A model generated the notes under the pieces. That model was not told the origin of the DNA. It was given only the letters and a program-made list of their open reading frames with translations, and made no database searches. 16,802 bases of DNA from CAZKRU01 sp964555235 (lineage in GTDB: Bacteria; Verrucomicrobiota; Verrucomicrobiia; Methylacidiphilales; CAMAQI01): positions 1 through 16,802 of the forward strand of contig CAZKRU010000084.1 in NCBI GenBank assembly GCA_964555235.1. The letters are read 5' to 3'. A program made the translations under genes and the position numbers. The first letter of the stretch is position 1, and each line of letters begins with the position of its first letter. Positions 1 through 8,382 of the stretch are shown piece by piece.

Positions 1-972
1 CAGAATCGGATCGGGCCGAATCGGGCGGGCCCGTTTGGTTGGTTTCAACCGGTCGCCGACGGCATTAAATTACTCACGAAAGAGGATCTTGTTCCGACCG
101 GAGCGGATCGCTGGATGCATGGCATTGCTCCGGTGATGATGGTGGTGGTGGCGCTTTTGACGACGTTGGTCATTCCGATTTCCTCCTGCTACCGGGGGCT
201 TCCCCTTGAAAATACGCTTCTCGTTTATTTTGCAATCGGGGCCTTTTCGCCTCTGGCGCTTTTTCTGGCGGGATGGGCTTCGCATAATAAGTTTTCGCTC
301 TTGGGGGGGCTTCGTTCGATGGCGCAACTGATCAGCTACGAAATTCCGCTGGCGCTTGCGGTCGTTCCGGTGGTGATGCTTTCGAGCAGTCTCAACCCGG
401 CGGTCATTGTAGAGCGTCAGGCTCAAGGAGGTTGGTTTTTACTCACCCCTTGGGGGATTGCGGCGTTCCTAATTTTTGCAGTGGCGGGATTGGCGGAGGC
501 GAATCGTGCACCGTTTGATCTTCCCGAAGCGGAATCGGAATTGGTCGCCGGACCGCTGACAGAATATAGCGGATTTAAATACGCCCTCTTTTTTTTGGCG
601 GAGTACGTGAATGCCTTTGTGATCGCCAGCTTGGCGGTGACCTGTTTTCTCGGAGGGTGGAATGGTCCCTTCGGTGGCGTGGCGATGGAGCCGGTCTGGT
701 TTGGATTGAAGTGGATCATTTTAATTGCAGGAATGATTTGGGTTCGAGGGACGTTGCCGCGATTGCGAATCGATCAGGTGTTGGGCTTGGCCTGGAAATT
801 TTTAATTCCTCTCGCTTTGGTGAATCTGATGGTGGCTGGATTTTGTTATTATCTTCCGGTTTGGAAGGGATGGGTGCTCGGCGGGATTCTCTTAGTGGCA
901 GTTTACCGGATTTTATATGGAATGTTTTTTCGCTCCACCTATCAACCTCGCATTTACCGGTTTGAATCATGA
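1..972 (+). CDS. nuoH: NADH-quinone oxidoreductase subunit H (5' end cut off)
   Basis: NuoH is the membrane subunit of complex I that contacts the peripheral arm and forms part of the quinone-binding chamber. The reading frame is open from base 1, so the gene starts before the window. The first residues carry the family signature GPNRAGPFGWFQPVADGIK, and 323 residues are present, so roughly the first 45-50 residues are probably missing. The central loop RAPFDLPEAESELVAG followed by LTEYSGFKYALFFLAEY is the most conserved NuoH stretch and faces the quinone site. Several hydrophobic helices follow. The TGA stop overlaps the nuoJ start in an ATGA junction, so nuoI, which usually lies between nuoH and nuoJ, is absent here. 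Identification is firm. Confidence 0.97.
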   Translation, partial: QNRIGPNRAGPFGWFQPVADGIKLLTKEDLVPTGADRWMHGIAPVMMVVVALLTTLVIPISSCYRGLPLENTLLVYFAIGAFSPLALFLAGWASHNKFSLLGGLRSMAQLISYEIPLALAVVPVVMLSSSLNPAVIVERQAQGGWFLLTPWGIAAFLIFAVAGLAEANRAPFDLPEAESELVAGPLTEYSGFKYALFFLAEYVNAFVIASLAVTCFLGGWNGPFGGVAMEPVWFGLKWIILIAGMIWVRGTLPRLRIDQVLGLAWKFLIPLALVNLMVAGFCYYLPVWKGWVLGGILLVAVYRILYGMFFRSTYQPRIYRFES

Positions 973-1454
973 TGGCGCTTCTCTTTTCTATCGTGACGTT
1001 GGCCGGGGCATTGGGGGCGGCCTTTTTTCGGCATCTTCTTTATTCGGTTTTGGCCTTGCTCGTGGCGATGACCGGCTTGGCGGGACTGGCGATCTCGCTT
1101 GGATTTGATTTTATCGGATGGGCTCAACTTTGGATTGGAGTGGGAGCGGTCGGGGTGGCCTTTCTCTTTGTTTTGATGCTGACCCGAGGAGATCCTTCGG
1201 AGGCTGAGAGTGGACGATCGGCGTCGGGATCCTGGGGGGGATGGGCCGTGGTCGGGATTCTCTTTGCGTTCTGGGTCGCCAAGCTCCGAAGCGGTTTGTA
1301 TTTCTGGCTCTGGAACGATTCGCGAGTGACGACAGAAGAGATTGGACGCCGTTTGGTTCAGCAAGAGGCCATCGTACTAATCGCGTTCGCCGTTTTCTTG
1401 ACGGCGGCACTGGTCGGTGTCGTTGCGCTCTGCTCAAAAGAGGAGGAATCATGA
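969..1454 (+). CDS. nuoJ: NADH-quinone oxidoreductase subunit J
   Basis: NuoJ is a small polytopic membrane subunit of complex I, linking the quinone-side subunits to the antiporter-like chain. The 161-residue product has about five hydrophobic segments and the family block GVGAVGVAFLFVLML around residues 57-71. The start overlaps the nuoH stop (ATGA), and the next gene starts in its own stop codon. No clear Shine-Dalgarno sequence precedes it, so translation is probably coupled to nuoH. In E. coli NuoJ the TM3 motif reads VYAGA with a functionally important tyrosine (Tyr59); the aligned residue here appears to be glycine. Length and position in the operon both fit the family. Confidence 0.93.
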   Translation: MMALLFSIVTLAGALGAAFFRHLLYSVLALLVAMTGLAGLAISLGFDFIGWAQLWIGVGAVGVAFLFVLMLTRGDPSEAESGRSASGSWGGWAVVGILFAFWVAKLRSGLYFWLWNDSRVTTEEIGRRLVQQEAIVLIAFAVFLTAALVGVVALCSKEEES

Positions 1455-1762
1455 CGGCGGAAGCGTACGGATTGATTTCGGCGGGGCTTTTCATTTTGGG
1501 ATTGGGGGCGGTTCTTTCGCGTCGTCATGCGGCGTTGACACTGGTCGGAATCGAGTTGATGTGGGGAGCGGGAATCTTGAATTTTTTGATTGTTGCCCGA
1601 TTTCGTGCGGATGCGCCGCCCGTCACAGGGGCCATGCCGGCACTTTTTGGAATTGGTTTGGGAGCGGTTGAGACGGCGATGGGGTTGGCATTGATTTTGG
1701 TGGCAGTGCGACGATGGAAGAGTGCGGATTTAACCAAGTGGAAGACGGGAGATTCGAAATGA
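1451..1762 (+). CDS. nuoK: NADH-quinone oxidoreductase subunit K
   Basis: NuoK is a three-helix membrane subunit of complex I whose buried glutamates belong to the proton-conducting axis. I chose the ATG at 1451 because it sits four bases after a strong AGGAGG ribosome site (1441-1446), overlaps the nuoJ stop (ATGA) and gives 103 residues, the normal family length; the open frame extends further upstream inside nuoJ. Two conserved membrane glutamates are visible: Glu35 in GIELM and Glu74 in GAVETAMGLAL, matching E. coli Glu36 and Glu72. The C-terminus is hydrophilic and its stop overlaps the nuoL start. Identification is firm. Confidence 0.96.
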   Translation: MTAEAYGLISAGLFILGLGAVLSRRHAALTLVGIELMWGAGILNFLIVARFRADAPPVTGAMPALFGIGLGAVETAMGLALILVAVRRWKSADLTKWKTGDSK

Positions 1763-3642
1763 AATCGCTCCTTCCGTGGATTCCCTTAATTCCACTCCTG
1801 ATGGCGGTCTTGATTCGCTTTGGGGCCTCGCGCCGGTCTGCTCCGGGATTTGCGGTTGTAGCGGCGCTCGGGACCTTTGCACTCACGGCGTTGGTTGCGG
1901 GACGGGAAGGATTTTCAGAAATTCTCTGGCGACGAAATTGGTTTCAGGTCGGAACGGAACTCATTCCGATCTCACTCCGTTGGGATGGCTGGAGTGGAAT
2001 CATGGCGTTAGTGGTTTCGGGAGTCGCGCTCCTGGTGGTGGTTTATTCGACCGAATACATGAAAGAGGAACCGGAGAGAGTTCGATATTATGCGACGCTC
2101 TCTTTTTTTTCCGGGGCGATGTTGACGGTGGTTTTGGCGAATCATCTGCTCCTCCTTTTCATGGCATGGGAGGTCGTCGGGTTGGCTTCGTATCTTCTGA
2201 TTGGATTCTGGCATCGCCGTCCATCGGCAGGAGCGGCGGCACAAAAAGCGTTTCTACTGACGCGCTTGGGAGATCTTGCATTCCTGGCGGGATTGATCGG
2301 ATTGTGGGAGGTGACCGGGGCGTTGGAGTTCTATCATGAGGGTCAGGGGCTTTTGGAATCGGGAACCCTGCAGCTCTTGTCACTCATTCCGGGGCAAATT
2401 TTGGGAGTCAGCGTCGTCGGAATGTTGGGATTTCTGATTCTGATCGGGGCTTTTGGTAAATCCGGGCAATTCCCGTTGCACGGATGGTTGCCGGATGCGA
2501 TGGAGGGTCCGACTCCCGTCTCGGCACTGATTCATGCGGCGACGATGGTGGCGGCGGGAGTCTTTTTACTCGTTCGACTTTATCCATTGATCGCTCTGGA
2601 TGCGGCGGTTCTCAATTTCATGGCCTGGATCGGATTGTTTACCGCGCTGATGGGAGGAGTCGGAGCGTTGGGAACATTTGATCTGAAACGGGGACTCGCT
2701 TATTCGACGGTCAGCCAATTAGGACTCATGATGGCGGGGTTGGGTTGGGGTGGGCCGGGGGTGGCGATGTTTCATCTTTTCACTCATGCCTTTTTTAAGG
2801 CGCTCCTCTTTTTGACGGCCGGTTCCATCATTCACGGATGTGGCGGGGAGCAAGATTTACGAAAGCTCGGCGGGCTCGGATCGCGTTTGCGTGGAACGAT
2901 GATTTGGTATGCGATCGGGTCGTTGGCGTTGGTCGGGATTTTTCCGATGGCCGGATTTTTCAGCAAGGAGGGAATTCTGAGTGCCATGGAGCAGTCTGGG
3001 GTTTTGCCTTGGGGATTGCTTGTGACGGTACTCACCGGATTTTATACGGCGCGACAGGCCGCTTATTTATTTCGCGGAGAATATCGGGGCGACGGAGTTC
3101 CGCATGACTCTTCGGCAGCGATGCAGATGCCAATGATGATTTTAGCAGGAGGAGCGATGGTGGCGGGAGGGGCCTCGGGATGGTTTTTGTTGGATGCCGA
3201 TCATGGAATGATTCCGTGGATGGCGACTGCGGCGGCGTTGCTGGGAGGACTCGGAGGATTCTGGTGTTATCGAAGTCCCAATCGCGAGGATCTTGCAGGA
3301 CGATGGGGAGTTCTGGAAGAAGGGATCACGTTGGAAGGATTTTACAAGGAGGTTGGTCCGAACACGTTGGGCATGTGGGGACAACTTGCGCAATGGGTGG
3401 AGTTTTTGATTCAGGCGATCTGGCTGTGGATTCGTTTTTTTGCCAAGCAATCGAGCCTGCTTTTGTCGGGAATCGTTGAGGGATTTGGATTCCAACGCGG
3501 GATGGTGGAGGGAAGTAGCGAGACGATTCGTCGTTCGGCGGAGGGAGTGCTTCGGTTTCATCGTGGGCAGCTTGTCGAGGCGTTTCGGTGGATGGCGATC
3601 GGAGCGGTCATTCTCGGGATCTGCGCGTGGAGGGCTCAATGA
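1759..3642 (+). CDS. nuoL: NADH-quinone oxidoreductase subunit L with extended lateral-helix region
   Basis: NuoL is the distal antiporter-like subunit of complex I. It has a long lateral helix running along the membrane arm. The ATG at 1759 is preferred over an upstream start at 1714 because it overlaps the nuoK stop and has GGGAG about seven bases upstream. The 627-residue product has the key ionisable residues: Glu138 in AWEVVGL, Asp172 in TRLGD, Lys234 in GKSGQFPL, His343 and Lys347 in THAFFKALLF, and Lys403 in FFSKEGIL. After the conserved FYKEV (528-532) there are 95 residues to the end, against about 65 in E. coli NuoL. This is roughly 30 extra residues in the lateral-helix part, a hallmark described for 2M complex I. 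The stop overlaps the first nuoM. Confidence 0.96.
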   Translation: MKSLLPWIPLIPLLMAVLIRFGASRRSAPGFAVVAALGTFALTALVAGREGFSEILWRRNWFQVGTELIPISLRWDGWSGIMALVVSGVALLVVVYSTEYMKEEPERVRYYATLSFFSGAMLTVVLANHLLLLFMAWEVVGLASYLLIGFWHRRPSAGAAAQKAFLLTRLGDLAFLAGLIGLWEVTGALEFYHEGQGLLESGTLQLLSLIPGQILGVSVVGMLGFLILIGAFGKSGQFPLHGWLPDAMEGPTPVSALIHAATMVAAGVFLLVRLYPLIALDAAVLNFMAWIGLFTALMGGVGALGTFDLKRGLAYSTVSQLGLMMAGLGWGGPGVAMFHLFTHAFFKALLFLTAGSIIHGCGGEQDLRKLGGLGSRLRGTMIWYAIGSLALVGIFPMAGFFSKEGILSAMEQSGVLPWGLLVTVLTGFYTARQAAYLFRGEYRGDGVPHDSSAAMQMPMMILAGGAMVAGGASGWFLLDADHGMIPWMATAAALLGGLGGFWCYRSPNREDLAGRWGVLEEGITLEGFYKEVGPNTLGMWGQLAQWVEFLIQAIWLWIRFFAKQSSLLLSGIVEGFGFQRGMVEGSSETIRRSAEGVLRFHRGQLVEAFRWMAIGAVILGICAWRAQ

Positions 3643-5123
3643 TTTCCGCGATGATCCTGATCTATCTCCTCGGGGCGGCGTTGGCGTTCAGTTTGCCTGC
3701 CGTGTGGGAGCAGACGATTCGTCGTGTGGCGTTAGCGGCGACTTTGCTGGTATTGGGGATCTCGATTGTTCTGGTGAGATGCTTTGTCCCGGAGCAGGGA
3801 CTTCAGGCGGTGGAGCGTTATCGATGGATTCGAAGTCTCGGAGTGGAATGGTTTGTGGCGGTCGATGGAATCAGTCTTTCTCTGGTGATTCTCACGGCAT
3901 CGGTGGGGCTCCTGGTGGTTTTGATTTCGTGGGAACGGGAACGAGGGGTCGGCTTGTTTTATGGGTTGGTCTTGACTCAATTGGCGGGACTTATGGGAGT
4001 CTTTACCGTCCAGAATTTTATTCCGTGGTTTTTTTGTTGGGAGGCGGGATTGATTCCGGCGTTTGTCATGATGAAGCGTTGGGGTGGGGAGCGACGCCAT
4101 GAGGCGGCGATGCCTTTTCTGCTTTTTACCGTCATGGGAAGTTTGCCGATGCTGGCCGGAATGCTGGCGGTGGCGCTTCAAGCAAACACCTTCGATCTGC
4201 CGACGATTGCGCAAGCGGCGGCGAGTGGCGAATTGAAGGGGCTCTCGAGTTCGGTCTTTTGGATGATCTTATTGGGGGTTTGGGTGAAGCTTCCGCTCGC
4301 TCCGTTTCACTCATGGCAGGCCGATGCTTATGTGGAATCGCCTCCCGGTCTGACGCTTCTTTTTGCCGGAGTGATGTCGAAGATGGGGCTCTATGCAATG
4401 CTGCGATTGGTGCTCCCGCTTTTTCCGAAGCAGCTTCAAGATTTCTCTGGAATGCTCATCGCATGGGCTGTTTTTACCGTCGTCCTTTCGGCGCTGTTGG
4501 CGAGTCGTCAGCGGGATCTGAAAAAAATGATGGCGCTCGGTTCGCTCGGACATATTGCCTTTTGCGCCTTGGCCTTGTTGGTTTTGGCCGGGGCCGGTTG
4601 GGGGAGTGTGGCGGAAGGAGGGAGGCTCGCATTATTGCAGGGAGTTGTGCTGCAGATGATCGGACACGGATGGATGGCGGTCGGGCTTTTTCTGGTGATC
4701 GAAATGATTCAACGACGAACGGGAACCCGAGCCCTTGAAGAGATCTCTGCGCTGCGGGAGCGCGCTCCTCGTCTGGCGACGGTCTTCTTTTTCTTTGCGA
4801 TGGCCTGGATCGGCTTTCCTTTTCTCTCCGGATTTATGGCCGAAGTCCTGATGCTTCGAGGGGTTCTCATGATGATGCCGGCCGTGGGAGTGACGCTTCT
4901 CCTGGTGCTTTTGATTCTCGCGGCTTACACCCTGAGCGCGGTAAAACAAATTACGACGGGTGAGGGGAGTGCGGGGCCGTTTGAGGATTTGAATGGACGA
5001 GATTTTGTGATGTTGGTTCCCCTGCTCTTGGGAGTGCTTTGGATTGGAGTTTGGCCGGGACCGTGGCTCGCGCTTTCGCGGGTGAGTCTTCAAGATCTCT
5101 CAATGCTTTTTCAACGACTTTAA
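3639..5123 (+). CDS. nuoM: NADH-quinone oxidoreductase subunit M, first copy
   Basis: This is an antiporter-like proton-pumping subunit of complex I, 494 residues long and strongly hydrophobic. The ATG at 3639 overlaps the nuoL stop and follows a GGAGGG ribosome site; the frame is open further upstream only inside nuoL. The expected charged residues are in place: Glu135 in CWEAGLIP (TM5), Lys217 in VWVKLPLAPFHSW (TM7), Lys248 in GVMSKMGLY (TM8), His343 in QMIGHG and Glu402 in GFMAEVL (TM12). The usual PDAH and YSSVSHMG signatures are changed to ADAY and LGSLGHIAF, so it is divergent but keeps every pumping residue I could check. A second nuoM follows after three bases. Confidence 0.94.
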   Translation: MISAMILIYLLGAALAFSLPAVWEQTIRRVALAATLLVLGISIVLVRCFVPEQGLQAVERYRWIRSLGVEWFVAVDGISLSLVILTASVGLLVVLISWERERGVGLFYGLVLTQLAGLMGVFTVQNFIPWFFCWEAGLIPAFVMMKRWGGERRHEAAMPFLLFTVMGSLPMLAGMLAVALQANTFDLPTIAQAAASGELKGLSSSVFWMILLGVWVKLPLAPFHSWQADAYVESPPGLTLLFAGVMSKMGLYAMLRLVLPLFPKQLQDFSGMLIAWAVFTVVLSALLASRQRDLKKMMALGSLGHIAFCALALLVLAGAGWGSVAEGGRLALLQGVVLQMIGHGWMAVGLFLVIEMIQRRTGTRALEEISALRERAPRLATVFFFFAMAWIGFPFLSGFMAEVLMLRGVLMMMPAVGVTLLLVLLILAAYTLSAVKQITTGEGSAGPFEDLNGRDFVMLVPLLLGVLWIGVWPGPWLALSRVSLQDLSMLFQRL

Positions 5124-5126
5124 ATC

Positions 5127-6602
5127 ATGCTGACCTTTTGGACCATTGGGCTTTGCTGGATCGGCGCACTGAGCGTGCTGCTGATCGGATCTTCGCGTCC
5201 CCGTCTCATTCGCTCGGTGGCGCTTGGAGTGATTACTGCCGGGGCGATGATGGTGACGTGGCGATTTGTCGCTTACTGTCATTTTCCGGGTGCAACGGAA
5301 GAGTGGTTGCATCTTCCCTGGATTCCATCGCTCGGAATGACCTTGGCGCTCGGCGCGGATGGGATCAGCTATGCGCTCATCTTGCTCACGGCGTTGGTCG
5401 CCTTTTGCGCGGTCCTGATGTCGTGGCGGATTGAGCTTCGAGTTGCGGAATATCATGCGCATCTCCTTTTCCTCATTGGAGCGGTTTACGGGGTTTTTCA
5501 ATCGCTCGATCTCTTTGTTCTTTTTGTTTTTTATGAACTGGCGATTTTGCCGAAATATTTTTTGATTGCGATTTGGGGTGGGGAACGGCGAACGGCAGCG
5601 GCGATGCAGTTGGTGCTCTATTCATTTCTGGGGGGAGCGTTGGTCTTGCTTGGAATGGTGGGACTTCATGTGTTGGGGCCACAGCAGACCTTGAGTCTGG
5701 AACGCCTGATGCGCTTGCCGCTTTTGGCTCCTGAGATTCAGCGAGGACTCTTTTTCTGTTTCTTTATCGGGTTCGGAATTCTGGCGGGGTTATTTCCCTT
5801 TCATTCGTGGGCACCGGTTGGACATGTCGCGGCTCCTGCGCCGATTTCGATGCTTCTGGCTGGAGTGGTAATGAAGCTTGGGGCGTATGGGTGTTTGCGA
5901 GTGGCGGTGGCGCTTTTTCCGGAGGGAGCACGATTTTGGGCGCCGTGGATGGCGGGATTGGCGACGGCCGGTATTTTGTATGCTGCGTTGGTGGCGTATG
6001 CTCAGAAGGATTTCAAAGCGGTGATCGGATTCTCCAGTGTGAGTCACATGGGTTTTGTGCTGCTCGGATTCATGACGCTGAACGAAACGGGATGGTTGGG
6101 CGCGGTCTTGCAGATGATTTCTCATGGAATTCTGGGATCACTCCTTTTCGCCCTCGTTGGCGAAATCTGGTACCGACGAATTCACACGCGGAAGTTAAAC
6201 GAGATGGATGGTGGGTATGAGAAATTGCCGGGAGTCGGGTTGGTCTTGATTTTGGCGATGACGGCAGCAATGGGAATTCCGGGATTCAGCGGTTTTATTG
6301 CGGAACTGCATGTCTTGATCGGAATTTGGCGAGTCGATTTTCTCACTTCCGGGATTCTTCTGACAGTCGTGCTCGGAATGGTTGCGACCTTTGCCTATTC
6401 GGGAAGAGCGCTTCATGCGGCGTTGTTTCAGCGAGCTCCGGAGTCGGCTTCAAAAGCGGAAGCACTCCCGATGACGCTTCAAGAACGGTTCGCCGTCGGG
6501 CTTTTGTTGACGGCATCACTCCTCATTGGAATTTTTCCCAATGGGATCTCTGATCCGGTGGCGGCGAGTTTGAAGCCGATCTGGTTGAGGTTTTGTCTAT
6601 GA
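5127..6602 (+). CDS. nuoM: NADH-quinone oxidoreductase subunit M, second copy lacking the TM7 lysine
   Basis: This is a second, clearly different NuoM-type subunit (491 residues), not a tandem copy of the first. Family signatures include FYELAILPKYFLIAIWGGE, SSVSHMGFVLLG and QMISHG. Glu137 (TM5), Lys250 (VVMKLGAYG, TM8), His333 and Glu393 (GFIAEL, TM12) are kept. In the TM7 motif the sequence is GFGILAGLFPFHSW, where E. coli NuoM has GFAVKMPMFPVHSW. The essential TM7 lysine is therefore Leu219, and the following PDAH becomes PVGH. It starts three bases after the first nuoM with no obvious ribosome site and overlaps nuoN (ATGA). Together with the extended NuoL it suggests a 2M-type complex I. 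Confidence 0.94.
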   Translation: MLTFWTIGLCWIGALSVLLIGSSRPRLIRSVALGVITAGAMMVTWRFVAYCHFPGATEEWLHLPWIPSLGMTLALGADGISYALILLTALVAFCAVLMSWRIELRVAEYHAHLLFLIGAVYGVFQSLDLFVLFVFYELAILPKYFLIAIWGGERRTAAAMQLVLYSFLGGALVLLGMVGLHVLGPQQTLSLERLMRLPLLAPEIQRGLFFCFFIGFGILAGLFPFHSWAPVGHVAAPAPISMLLAGVVMKLGAYGCLRVAVALFPEGARFWAPWMAGLATAGILYAALVAYAQKDFKAVIGFSSVSHMGFVLLGFMTLNETGWLGAVLQMISHGILGSLLFALVGEIWYRRIHTRKLNEMDGGYEKLPGVGLVLILAMTAAMGIPGFSGFIAELHVLIGIWRVDFLTSGILLTVVLGMVATFAYSGRALHAALFQRAPESASKAEALPMTLQERFAVGLLLTASLLIGIFPNGISDPVAASLKPIWLRFCL

Positions 6603-8041
6603 ACCGGTTTTTATTTTTTGCATTGCCGGAAATTCTGATGGTCGTGGGGGCCTTTCTGATTCTTGGATTGGATTATGGGATCTGGAGGAATTCGACGGAT
6701 GAAGCCGGACGTCGGCGTCGCGTTTTTGGCCTGACTCAAGGGATTTTATTTTTGGCGATCCTGGCCTATGCCGGAATCCTCGTGAAGATCGGTTTTCAGG
6801 CGACGGGATGGCAGGAGCTGATGTGGAAGCTCAATCCGGTGACGGTTTGTTTTAAGATCTTTCTCCTCGTGTTGACTTGGGGAAGTGTTCGGATCGCCTC
6901 TCAAGAGAAGATTCGTCAAGCCTCGGAGCGAGCGGCCTTGTTTTTGTTGGGATCTGTCGGAATGGGAGTGGTCCTCTCCTCGAATCATCTGTTACTTCTT
7001 TTTGTCGGATTGGAGACCTTTGCGATTTCGGTTTATGCGCTGGCCGTTCTTGGAAAAAAGGAGCCTGAGACGATTGCGGCGACCTTTCAATTTTTTGTAG
7101 CAGGATCACTCGCTGCCGCCTTTTTCTTTTATGGAATGGGACTTCTCGATGGAATGTCGCGATCGCTTTATCTCGGAATGATTCAATCGCTTCCCGGTCT
7201 TCCGGTGATGCCGATGGCGTCGCTGACCGGGATCTTCCTTCTAGTGGCGATTGGATTCAAGATCGCTGCGGCACCCTTTCATTTTTGGGCACCTGACTTT
7301 TATCGTTCCGCTCCGATCTCGGTGATTTCGTGGATTGCCGGGGCTTCGAAAGCATTGGGCGCGTACGTGCTGATGTTGGTTTGGCTCATGTTCCATCGGG
7401 GAGAACCATTGGCCCCGTCGTTGAGAGCGATCTTTTATCTCTTGAGTGTCATGAGTCTGGTGGTTGGGACTTTGGGGGCACTTCGGCAAACGCATGTGGG
7501 ACGTCTGATGGCCTTTGGAAGTGTGGCGCATGCCGGCTTTTTGTTGATGGCGGCGCAAGCGGCAACGGTTCACGGAGCCTATGCGATGATTTATCATGCG
7601 TTGGCGTATGGTCCGGCGGCGCTGACGGTCTTTTGGATTTTATCGAGACTTCCCGATATGAAGCTGGAGACGCTTTCGGGGCTCTCCCGGAAATCGCCTG
7701 CTGCTGCAATTTATCTGAGCGTCGCCGTTTTGTCGTTGGCCGGAGTTCCTCCCTTGGGTGGATTTTTTGGAAAATACTATCTCTTTGCCGCCTGTGTGGC
7801 GACGTATCCGTTTCCAGGGTGGAGCTACGGATTGCTTGTACTGGCACTGCTGATGGCGGCGATTGGAATTTATTATTATCTCCAAATTCTGAAACGAGTT
7901 TGGATTTTGGATCCGGACGAGCGAGGTGGGGTGACGCTTTCGTGGGGAGATCATACCATGCTTGGGGGGCTTCTTTTAGTGATCGTTGGATTGGGAATCG
8001 CGCCGGAAGGGGTGATTCGGGTGTTGGTGAGTGGATGGTGA
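6599..8041 (+). CDS. nuoN: NADH-quinone oxidoreductase subunit N
   Basis: NuoN is the antiporter-like subunit nearest the quinone module of complex I. The ATG at 6599 overlaps the preceding nuoM stop and follows GAGG by eight bases; a TTG two codons upstream is a less likely start. The 480-residue product has about 14 hydrophobic segments and the full set of key residues: Glu139 in GLETFAISVYALA, Lys221 in GFKIAAAPFHFWAPDFY, Lys251 in GASKALGAY and Lys392 in GGFFGKYYLF. It is the last gene of the operon in this window, and the next 350 bases hold no recognisable gene. Identification is firm. Confidence 0.96.
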   Translation: MNRFLFFALPEILMVVGAFLILGLDYGIWRNSTDEAGRRRRVFGLTQGILFLAILAYAGILVKIGFQATGWQELMWKLNPVTVCFKIFLLVLTWGSVRIASQEKIRQASERAALFLLGSVGMGVVLSSNHLLLLFVGLETFAISVYALAVLGKKEPETIAATFQFFVAGSLAAAFFFYGMGLLDGMSRSLYLGMIQSLPGLPVMPMASLTGIFLLVAIGFKIAAAPFHFWAPDFYRSAPISVISWIAGASKALGAYVLMLVWLMFHRGEPLAPSLRAIFYLLSVMSLVVGTLGALRQTHVGRLMAFGSVAHAGFLLMAAQAATVHGAYAMIYHALAYGPAALTVFWILSRLPDMKLETLSGLSRKSPAAAIYLSVAVLSLAGVPPLGGFFGKYYLFAACVATYPFPGWSYGLLVLALLMAAIGIYYYLQILKRVWILDPDERGGVTLSWGDHTMLGGLLLVIVGLGIAPEGVIRVLVSGW

Positions 8042-8217
8042 GGAAGATAGTTTCGCGCAGAGTTCGCTGAGTGCGCTGAGGTTTTTAAATTTCTCGGCGT
8101 CCTGCGATTGTGCCCCCCTTCGCCCCCGCACCAAACCAATTACGCCTCCGGCAGGTGAGATTTTTCTTTCAGAAGGTTTTCTGCGCGAGGACAGATGGTT
8201 GTTTTATGATCCTCTTT
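8042..8217. other. Gene-free spacer after nuoN with degenerate repeat tract
   Basis: This spacer contains no convincing gene. Bases about 8052-8083 carry a degenerate periodic tract (GCGCAGAGTTCGCTGAGTG and on), of a style that recurs in the other spacers of this window. I could not find a strong hairpin plus T-run that would clearly end the nuo operon; CCTccggcAGG before a T-rich stretch near 8152-8170 is only a weak candidate. A 62-residue + strand frame over this tract looks like translated repeat. Confidence 0.5.
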
Positions 8218-8319
8218 GAGGGGAGGTGCGTGGATAAACCTTGAAGCGGTCGACTTTCCATGACAATTTAAATTGCGTATGAGGGTAAAAGTTTCGAATT
8301 TATCTGAAATAACGGTTCG
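8218..8319 (+). repeat. 102-bp direct repeat, copy 1
   Basis: This matches 10142-10243 at a fixed offset of 1924 bp with only two differences (8226 G versus A, 8264 C versus G). It contains the palindrome CAATTTAAATTG and a possible bulged long-range pairing of GATAAA with TTTATC. The identity stops exactly after GTTCG (8315-8319), which resembles the GTT core of the attC sites nearby. It could be a duplicated integron attI-like leader, an unusual attC, or simply a duplicated promoter region. Confidence 0.9.
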
Positions 8320-8350
8320 GTTGTTCTGTGCATTCGACTCTGGAGCGGTC

Positions 8351-8382
8351 CAGTATAAACCGACCGGTCGGTTGAATAACTG
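8351..8382. other. Hairpin abutting the first cassette core
   Basis: The perfect palindrome AACCGACCGGTCGGTT (8358-8373) has outer arms CAGT/ACTG and AT pairs with small bulges, giving a 32-base hairpin. It ends exactly at GTTAGCC (8382-8388), which lies 11 bp before the first cassette start codon. It may be the remains of an attC with a degenerate left core, or a protein-binding site. Confidence 0.4.

Noticed and set aside
115..972. nuoH starting at the internal ATG at 115
   Set aside because: The frame is open to base 1 and the upstream residues carry the conserved NuoH signature, so the gene is simply cut by the window.
1241..1450. 70-residue N-terminal extension of nuoK
   Set aside because: It lies inside nuoJ in another frame; the ATG at 1451 has AGGAGG and gives the usual NuoK length.
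8031..8219. 62-codon + strand ORF after nuoN
   Set aside because: It overlaps the nuoN end and the degenerate repeat tract, with no ribosome site and no protein-like features.
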